A stretch of DNA of 5,137 nt from Methanotrichaceae archaeon (GTDB lineage: Archaea; Halobacteriota; Methanosarcinia; Methanotrichales; Methanotrichaceae), in the NCBI GenBank assembly GCA_013329455.1, contig DUKF01000136.1, forward strand, positions 1 to 5,137, given 5' to 3'. The position numbers were made by a program, and so were the translations under genes. The notes under the pieces were generated by a model. That model saw only the letters and a program-made list of their open reading frames with translations. It was not told the origin of the DNA and did not search any database. Positions 1-5,137 of the stretch are shown piece by piece. Positions within the stretch are counted from its first letter, which is position 1. Every line of letters begins with the position of its first letter.

Positions 1-179
1 AGAATCATGCCCGAATACGTCAGAGGAAGTTTGAAACGTCTGGAAGAGGAAAAACTGTCGCCTCCCCAGGGGTCCGAGTCGTTCCAGCGGTCATCGCGAC
101 CGCCTTCTCTCTGCAATCCTGCCTGGAGCGATAACCTCTCAGTCCAGCCCGCTTTCGAACCCTCGATGAACTTCTTCAA
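1..179 (-). CDS. Possible start of an unrecognised gene, cut by the left edge
   Basis: From TTG at 179 the minus-strand frame stays open to the left edge, 59 complete codons, beginning MKKFIEGSKAGWTERLSLQ and later containing DDRWNDSDPWGGD and a Ser-rich stretch. AGGTG at 188-192, eight bases before the TTG, is a good archaeal ribosome binding site. GTG at 188 is an alternative start without such a site. I recognise no family. About 64 percent of codons end in G or C by my count, which does not clearly separate coding from non-coding here. A competing plus-strand frame (7-198) is Pro/Ser-rich and looks less protein-like. No clear TATA box precedes either. Treat as tentative. Confidence 0.3.
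   Translation of the reverse strand, partial: MKKFIEGSKAGWTERLSLQAGLQREGGRDDRWNDSDPWGGDSFSSSRRFKLPLTYSGMI
37..50. repeat. 14-bp direct repeat, copy 2
   Basis: This is the second copy of CGTCTGGAAGAGGA. The sequence on either side of the two copies differs, so the identity ends sharply at 14 bases. This copy would lie inside the tentative gene at 1-179, while the other lies in the gap before it. Confidence 0.6.
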
Positions 180-261
180 CCCGACCACACCTGATTAGAT
201 GTCTATCTTCTCGGCTCTCTCGTCTGGAAGAGGACCTACAAATAGGTGCTGGCGACCTGAA
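180..261. other. Intergenic region after the NYN gene
   Basis: This short gap holds a weak 5-bp hairpin (ACCTA/TAGGT, 234-247) starting 15 bases past the NYN stop, one copy of the 14-bp direct repeat (221-234), and the putative ribosome binding site at 188-192. I see no T-run and no convincing BRE/TATA on the minus strand, so any gene to the left may be read through from the NYN transcript. Confidence 0.4.
221..234. repeat. 14-bp direct repeat, copy 1
   Basis: CGTCTGGAAGAGGA occurs here and again, identically and in the same orientation, at 37-50, 184 bp away. A perfect 14-mer pair this close is unlikely by chance. No terminal inverted repeats or transposase are seen between the copies. Confidence 0.6.
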
Positions 262-747
262 TCATTCCACCACGTACTCTCCGTTCCGAAGGACAATCAC
301 GTAATCGGCGGAGTTCTTTAAGGCGACGGAGAAGCCCGGCTCCGCCCCGAAGATCACCGTCTCTTTTCCGTGCTCCATCGCCTTGAGAAGGACAGGCTTA
401 AAGTCGGCATCCCTCGTGACGAGGGCGATGGTGTCTATGATTGGGCTGTAGATCATGTCCACCGCCTCGACTGCCAGTTTCACGTCGACGTCGCTGGTGC
501 AGATCACAGGGTCAAACCCCTGGTTTTCCACAGCCTCCACGAGCTTCTCGGATGCGTACTGGTTGAGAAAGACCCGTCCAACCTTGATGTCGCCGTAGTC
601 CTTTAGGATGTCTCTGATCTCCTCCAGGTCGATCTGGAACTCCTTTCTGAGCATGTTGGGCCCGTCAACCAGGAGGCCGATCTTCTTCCTCCCCTTCTCC
701 TTCTTGGAGCCCAGATATTTCATTATGTGTTCGAAATGTATCGGCAT
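262..747 (-). CDS. NYN domain (PIN-like nuclease) protein, TIGR00288-like
   Basis: This is a small protein of the NYN/PIN-like fold, whose members are predicted or shown metal-dependent ribonucleases. The acidic signature is intact: LLVDGPNML (D28, N31), CTSDVDVKLAVEAVD (D86, D88) and LVTRDADFKPVL (D113, D115), the last being the typical T-x-D-x-D-F motif. The strand that follows, ETVIFGAEPGFSVALKNSADYVIVL, fits the family's final Rossmann-like segment. At 161 residues it is a single domain, without added RNA-binding or HTH parts; the first 22 residues are lysine-rich. I chose ATG 747 over ATG 723 because AGTGATCC (749-756) lies before it, matching the 16S 3' end complement, and because it fits the promoter upstream. 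It resembles the conserved archaeal TIGR00288 group of unknown cellular role. RNase activity and target RNAs are inference. Confidence 0.9.
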   Translation of the reverse strand: MPIHFEHIMKYLGSKKEKGRKKIGLLVDGPNMLRKEFQIDLEEIRDILKDYGDIKVGRVFLNQYASEKLVEAVENQGFDPVICTSDVDVKLAVEAVDMIYSPIIDTIALVTRDADFKPVLLKAMEHGKETVIFGAEPGFSVALKNSADYVIVLRNGEYVVE

Positions 748-794
748 CGGATCACTGGTCCATCTTACGTGAATAGTTGTTCGGGCATCGATCT

Positions 795-808
795 GATATA
801 ATTTTCCG
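795..808 (-). promoter_or_regulatory. Archaeal BRE/TATA promoter of the NYN gene
   Basis: CGGAAAA (802-808) followed directly by TTATATC (795-801) on the minus strand is a good BRE plus TATA pair. Transcription would start near 772, giving a leader of about 25 bases to the ATG at 747. It shows the NYN gene has its own transcript, separate from leuA-tatD. Confidence 0.65.
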
Positions 809-881
809 TCTTATGTCGACGAAAGAGGCCAGAAGAATGAATTAAAAGTGTCGGATCAGATGCCCACAGGATTAGAAGCAG

Positions 882-907
882 TGAGCGGGGTTGCAGGTTC
901 CCGCTCA
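882..907 (-). terminator. Hairpin covering the tatD stop codon, with T-rich tract downstream
   Basis: TGAGCGGG and CCCGCTCA form a perfect 8-bp stem with a 10-base loop; the first TGA of the minus-strand stem is the tatD stop codon. About 35 bases further on, minus-strand positions 849-831 are T-rich (ACTTTTAATTCATTCTTCT), resembling the U-rich termination tracts used by archaeal RNA polymerase. Together they likely end the leuA-tatD transcript before the NYN promoter. The stem without an adjacent T-run is only suggestive. Confidence 0.4.
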
Positions 908-1672
908 GAGGTCATAAATCTTTTTCGCGTTCGTGGTGGTGGCTTTTGCCACATCTTCAGGCGGAAGCTCCTTTATCTTGGCGATCAGGTTCAGGGAGTC
1001 CAGAACGTAAGCGGGCTCGTTTCTCCCTTTTCGGGGCGAAAGAAAAGGGCTGTCTGTCTCGATCAAAAGCCGGTCGAGGGGCACTTGTCTTGCTAGAACC
1101 TGGTGCTGGGCGGATCTGCAGACGACCGTGGCGAGGGATATGTAAAACCCACGATCCAGTGCATCTCTCATCGTCCCGACCGTCCCGCTGTAGCAGTGAA
1201 AGACGACCTTAGTTAGGTCTTTAACCATCTCAAAGGCCTCGTCCTCTGCGAGCCTCGCGTGTATCACCTGGGGGAGGTCCAGCTCTCTCGACAAATCCAC
1301 AACCTTTCGAAAGACCGCTATCTGTCGGTCCCTTCCCTTTTGGTCGGGACATCGGTAGTAGTCGAGGCCCGCCTCGCCGACGCCGATGATCTCCTTTGCA
1401 TGAGCTCTGATCTGATCGAGGGTGGCATCAACCTCCTCGTTGGTCAGCTCGCCCAGGGAGTTCGGGTTGAGGCCCAGGGTTGCGTGAACAAAATCGTACT
1501 TTCGGGCGAGTTCCAGAGTTTTCCTGTTCGTCTTGAGGTCGATCCCGGAGTTGATCATGGTGGTCACCCCAGCATTGAGGGCCCTTTGGATCACCTCGTC
1601 TCTGTCCTTGTTGAAGTTCTTGAAGTCGAGGTGACAGTGAGTGTCTGTCACCTCGTATTTTTCATCGCTCAA
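905..1672 (-). CDS. TatD family metal-dependent hydrolase
   Basis: This is an amidohydrolase-superfamily TIM barrel of the TatD type; characterised relatives are metal-dependent DNases/exonucleases acting in the cytoplasm. The metal ligands expected for the family are present in order: THCHLD (H12, H14), GVGEAGLDYY (E100), VIHAR (H138), FHCYSG (H159) and ETDSPF (D207). Length is 255 residues, normal. The usual GLHP segment reads GLNPN here, a change outside the core ligands. The start is TTG at 1672, overlapping the leuA stop as TTGA, with GGAGG at 1683-1687 ten bases upstream; GTG at 1651 (before TDTHCH) is a shorter alternative. The overlap implies co-transcription and translational coupling with leuA, although no biochemical link to leucine synthesis is known to me. 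The true substrate is not determined by sequence. Confidence 0.93.
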   Translation of the reverse strand: MSDEKYEVTDTHCHLDFKNFNKDRDEVIQRALNAGVTTMINSGIDLKTNRKTLELARKYDFVHATLGLNPNSLGELTNEEVDATLDQIRAHAKEIIGVGEAGLDYYRCPDQKGRDRQIAVFRKVVDLSRELDLPQVIHARLAEDEAFEMVKDLTKVVFHCYSGTVGTMRDALDRGFYISLATVVCRSAQHQVLARQVPLDRLLIETDSPFLSPRKGRNEPAYVLDSLNLIAKIKELPPEDVAKATTTNAKKIYDL

Positions 1673-3235
1673 TTTTCGTCTTCCTCCAGTAACATGAGTC
1701 TATTTATGGCGTTGATCAGCGCCTCCACCGAGGCCATAACGATGTCTTCTCTTGCGGACCTCGCCGTCACCTTCCTTCCGAGGCGGCTATTTTCAACGCC
1801 GATCACCACCTCAGCGAGAGCGTCGGATCCGCCAGTTATCGCCTCGATCCTGAAGTCGCTTATCTTGACGGCGGTCTCATCCCCAAGGATTCCCCGAACA
1901 GCTTTAAGGGCTGCGTCGACGGGACCGACGCCGATGTCGGAGAGGACTTTTTCCTTGCCCCTGACGGTGGCCCGGACCGTGGCCGTCGATGTGAGGGTGT
2001 TTCCAGTCATCACAGCCAGCTCCTTCAGGATAACCGCCTGCTTCTCCTTGGCCAGCTCTCCGATGACGACCTCGGCTATCGTCTGGAGGTCGGCGTTCGT
2101 CACGCACTTACCCTTGTCTCCGAGGTCTTTCACCCTCTCCAGGATCTCCTGGAGCTGGCTATTGTTGGGAGTGTATCCCATCTCCTCAAGCGACTGTTTG
2201 ACGGCGTGCTTTCCTGTGTGCTTTCCGAGGACGATCCTTCTTCGGTGTCCAACCATCTCAGGCGTCATTATGCCCGGCTCGAAGGTGTCGGAACGCTCCA
2301 AAACGCCGTGGCTGTGGATCCCGCTCTCGTGAGCGAAGGCGTTCTCGCCGACTATCGGCGCGGTCCTTGATATCCTGACCTCCGAGAGCCGCTCGACGAG
2401 CTTTGCAGTCTCGACGAGGTGGGGGGTGTGGATAGATGTCTTGGCCCCGTATATCGAGTGAAGGCACATCACAGTCTCGGCGAGGTTCGCGTTTCCCGCC
2501 CTCTCCCCAAGGCCGTTCGCCGCCACCTGGATCTCTCTTGCCCCCGCCTCGAAGGCAGCGAGGCTGTTGGCGACAGCGAGGCCGAAGTCGTTGTGGCAGT
2601 GGACATCGATGACCATATCCTTTGTGCTGTCGCAGATCTCCTTCACGAGCTGGTAGAAGTTCGTCGGAATCACGACACCGACTGTGTCGGGGATGTTGAT
2701 TATGTCGCAGCCGACCTCTTCCACCGCCCCGAAGATCTCCTTCAAGAAGGGAAGGGGCGTTCTGGTGGCGTCCATCGCCGAGAAGAGGCAGGTCCTCCCG
2801 TGGTCCTTGACGTACTCCACGGCCTCCACAGACTGCTTTATGATCTCCTCGCGACTCTTTTTGATGGTGTGCTGGATCTGGATGTCGGAGGTCGAGACGA
2901 AGACGTGGACCATGTCAACATTGGCGTCGAGGGACGCGTCGATGTCCTTTATTATAATCCTGGAAAGACCGCAGACCTCTGCCTTCAACCCCTCATCGGC
3001 GATCCTCCTGACGGCCTCGAAATCGCCCCGAGAAGAGACTGGAAAACCTGCCTCGATGACGTTCACACCGAGCTTGTCGAGCTGCCGAGCGATGACGATC
3101 TTCTCCTCCGGTGTCAAGGAGACGCCGGGGGTCTGCTCACCATCACGGAGGGTGGTGTCGAAAATCCGAACTTCTTCTCCACGCAGTGCTTCGATGTTAT
3201 AGAAAACGATCCCACGCAGATGATTCTTGCGTCAT
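1669..3235 (-). CDS. leuA: 2-isopropylmalate synthase with apparent +1 frame break after codon 10-11
   Basis: It condenses acetyl-CoA with 2-oxoisovalerate, the first step of leucine synthesis. The TIM-barrel domain shows FDTTLRDGEQTPG, VIEAGFP, HCHNDFG with the metal-binding His pair, NGLGERAGN and HESGIHSHG. A LeuA_dimer regulatory domain fills about the last 120 residues, with GVGPVDAALKAV. That domain argues against the shorter AksA; CimA is the closest alternative, but the sequence resembles archaeal LeuA more. The catalytic frame is open from 3231 but has no ATG, GTG or TTG until TTG 3117, which would remove the essential FDTTLRDG metal and catalytic motif. The promoter-proximal ATG at 3235 reads 12 codons in another frame to TAA at 3197. 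Removing one base, for example a T of the TTTT at 3203-3206, joins it to the catalytic frame and gives 521 residues, close to the 518 I recall for the M. jannaschii enzyme. FSAMDATRT has Met where SAED is usual. Confidence 0.88.
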
Positions 3236-3258
3236 GAGTCTGGAGATGGGCCCAGCCC

Positions 3259-3272
3259 TATAAAACTTTTTG
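3259..3272 (-). promoter_or_regulatory. Archaeal BRE/TATA promoter of leuA
   Basis: On the minus strand CAAAAAG (BRE-like, purine/A-rich) is followed at once by TTTTATA (3259-3265), a good archaeal TATA box. The usual distance of about 26 bp puts transcription start near 3236, essentially at the ATG at 3235, so the mRNA would be leaderless or nearly so. Between TATA and start lies the 8-bp palindrome TGGGCCCA (3247-3254), a possible repressor site. Confidence 0.65.
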
Positions 3273-3289
3273 CCAGAAATGGGTTGTGC

Positions 3290-3310
3290 GCCCACCCCAA
3301 AGGGGTGGGC
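3290..3310. repeat. Perfect 21-bp GC-rich palindrome upstream of leuA
   Basis: GCCCACCCC and GGGGTGGGC form a perfect 9-bp inverted repeat around three bases. It directly abuts the hairpin at 3311-3333 with no base between. In RNA it would be a very stable 3-nt-loop hairpin at the end of the FKBP transcript. In DNA it is an ideal dyad-symmetric site, centred about 64 bp before the predicted leuA transcription start and 18 bp before the BRE, where an archaeal regulator could bind. No T-run follows on the minus strand (the next bases are GCACAACCC), which weakens the terminator reading. Which role applies cannot be decided from sequence. Confidence 0.6.
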
Positions 3311-3333
3311 AAGAAGAGTTCGTCTCTCTTCTT
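3311..3333 (-). terminator. Hairpin after the FKBP gene, possible 3' end structure
   Basis: A perfect 8-bp inverted repeat, AAGAAGAG with CTCTTCTT, is separated by seven bases and begins five bases beyond the FKBP stop codon. A smaller 5-bp stem (AGAGT/ACTCT, 3335-3348) wraps the stop codon itself. No uridine run follows, so it is not a classical intrinsic terminator; it could mark or protect the mRNA 3' end. Confidence 0.35.
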
Positions 3334-3338
3334 CAGAG

Positions 3339-4112
3339 TTAGGACTCTTCGCCGGGAGCGTCTTCAGCAGAGGGCTCCTCTGCCGGAGCCTCTCCTGCCT
3401 CGCCCTCATCAGACTTCGACGGTGGGGATACCAGCTGCGAGGTCACGGTGGGGGTGAGTTGGTGGCTCTCTATGTAGCGGACCTCTTTGAGGTCGAGGAG
3501 CCTCATCGCCATCTCGGCGACACCACGCCTTATCATCGGCCACTCCTTGTAGTAGCTCATCTCCCAGGGGGAATCGATCTCGGCGATGTCGTCCTCCAGA
3601 ATTTTGGCTTTGAGGTCGATCTTGGCGAAGATCTTGATCAGGTTCTCCAGCTTCTCTTGCCTGTCCTCGATCCTCTCGACGATGGTGTAGTCGTACTTGA
3701 TGGTCTTGTCGGCAAGAACATGGTTGTAGTCGATCCTGGCCTTCCTCCCGATTACGCGGGTGAGGGTTCCCATCTTGCCGTCCACAGAAACCCGCATCCC
3801 TATCTGGGGCCTCTCCTTCTTGAATTTGGTAAGGGATATGAGCTCGACGTTCTCGGGGTCGCGAACTCCGTAGGCCTCCTCGGGGAGCACCTCCACGCTT
3901 CCTGAACTTCCGATCTCCTTTCCGATCAGCTCGTCCTTAAACCCCGCCACCACGTCCCCGGATCCGACCACTATCAGGGTGGGACCGTACTCGACCCCAT
4001 CCTCGTAAATGTCGTTTTCCGTTGCCACATCCCGGTTCGTGGTGGATATCACCTGGCCATCGACGCTCTCGGTGTAATCTACCTTGATGAAATCGCCATC
4101 GTTTACTGTCAT
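3339..4112 (-). CDS. FKBP-type peptidyl-prolyl cis-trans isomerase, SlyD-like archaeal long form
   Basis: This is a cytosolic prolyl isomerase with probable chaperone activity; no signal peptide or membrane segment is visible. The FKBP core is split in the SlyD manner: residues 1-86 (GDFIKVDYT, then VVAGFKDELIGKEIG) and about 128-148, where DYNHVLADKTIKYDYTI corresponds to the DxNHPLAGK segment of the family. Between them, residues about 87-127 form the inserted flap (IF) chaperone domain. Residues about 149-229 form a further C-terminal domain, as in long archaeal FKBPs such as M. jannaschii FKBP26. The last 28 residues are a disordered-looking tail with ten Asp/Glu among Ala, Pro, Ser and Gly. 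The ATG is preceded by GGAG with six bases of spacing. Length is 257 residues. It follows pyrI by 50 bp in the same direction; I infer no functional link to pyrimidine synthesis. Family assignment is firm; client proteins cannot be told. Confidence 0.93.
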   Translation of the reverse strand: MTVNDGDFIKVDYTESVDGQVISTTNRDVATENDIYEDGVEYGPTLIVVGSGDVVAGFKDELIGKEIGSSGSVEVLPEEAYGVRDPENVELISLTKFKKERPQIGMRVSVDGKMGTLTRVIGRKARIDYNHVLADKTIKYDYTIVERIEDRQEKLENLIKIFAKIDLKAKILEDDIAEIDSPWEMSYYKEWPMIRRGVAEMAMRLLDLKEVRYIESHQLTPTVTSQLVSPPSKSDEGEAGEAPAEEPSAEDAPGEES

Positions 4113-4162
4113 CTTGAACTCCGTCCTTGGAAGGATAACTAACTCAGCAGCCTTTCAGCCTT

Positions 4163-5137
<975 letters not shown>

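Noticed and set aside
85..145. GCGATGA and CTGA on the minus strand, resembling C and D boxes of a C/D sRNA
   Set aside because: The boxes are in the wrong order, the C box is imperfect, and no terminal stem or second box pair is present.
151..162. GGGTTCGAAAGC on the minus strand, resembling a tRNA T-arm
   Set aside because: The flanking bases do not pair as a T-stem and I could not fit an acceptor stem, D-arm or anticodon arm.
7..198. Plus-strand open frame of 63 codons at the left edge
   Set aside because: It has a Pro/Ser/Asn-rich composition, no ribosome binding site visible in the six bases available, and orientation opposite to all neighbours. Not excluded, but less protein-like than the minus-strand frame over it.
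1259..2332. Long plus-strand open frame of 357 codons
   Set aside because: It is antisense to tatD and leuA, which show unmistakable family motifs on the minus strand; the plus-strand product is Ser/Leu-rich without recognisable domains, typical of a shadow frame in GC-rich DNA.
3197..3235. 12-codon leader peptide for leucine attenuation of leuA
   Set aside because: It contains only one Leu codon and no alternative terminator structure follows it, so classical attenuation is not supported; a frame break is the better reading.
2419..3237. Plus-strand open frame of 272 codons opposite the leuA 5' half
   Set aside because: It mirrors conserved leuA codons; its Asp/Val/His-rich product has no recognisable motif and no ribosome binding site or promoter of note.
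3270..3905. Plus-strand frame of 211 codons opposite the FKBP gene
   Set aside because: The FKBP protein on the minus strand is firmly identified over the same bases; the plus-strand product is a Leu/Val-rich shadow.

Overview
The window reads as a stretch of euryarchaeal chromosome, most likely from a methanogen of the Methanosarcinales/Methanotrichales type. The evidence is archaeal-style BRE/TATA promoters, Shine-Dalgarno motifs complementary to an archaeal 16S 3' end (AGGTGATC, GGAGG), a pyrB-pyrI pair, an archaeal long-type FKBP isomerase, an archaeal-type LeuA and a small archaeal NYN-domain protein. The species-level guess is inference. Every supportable gene lies on the minus strand, so transcription runs from position 5137 towards position 1.

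In transcription order: (1) pyrB, the aspartate transcarbamoylase catalytic chain, cut by the right edge, overlaps pyrI, the zinc-binding regulatory chain. Together they make the enzyme for the committed step of pyrimidine synthesis. (2) After a 50-bp gap comes an FKBP/SlyD-like peptidyl-prolyl isomerase with an archaeal C-terminal domain and a very acidic tail. (3) The 103-bp gap after it holds two back-to-back perfect hairpins and then a strong BRE/TATA promoter. (4) leuA, 2-isopropylmalate synthase, follows. Its first 10-11 codons are out of frame with the rest: a single base too many in a short homopolymer separates the natural ATG from the catalytic frame. (5) A TatD-family metal-dependent hydrolase starts at a TTG that overlaps the leuA stop (TTGA), so the two are probably translationally coupled. 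(6) A hairpin covering the tatD stop codon and a T-rich tract end this unit. (7) A separate BRE/TATA promoter drives a small NYN (PIN-like nuclease) protein. (8) The left 261 bp hold no confidently recognised gene. There is a possible gene start running off the left edge (TTG at 179 with a good Shine-Dalgarno) and a perfect 14-bp direct repeat.

The genes are mostly housekeeping: pyrimidine synthesis, protein folding, leucine synthesis, and nucleic-acid or metallohydrolase functions. I see no CRISPR array, transposase, phage gene, rRNA or tRNA. The observation most worth checking is the broken or recoded 5' end of leuA and the structured region just upstream of it.
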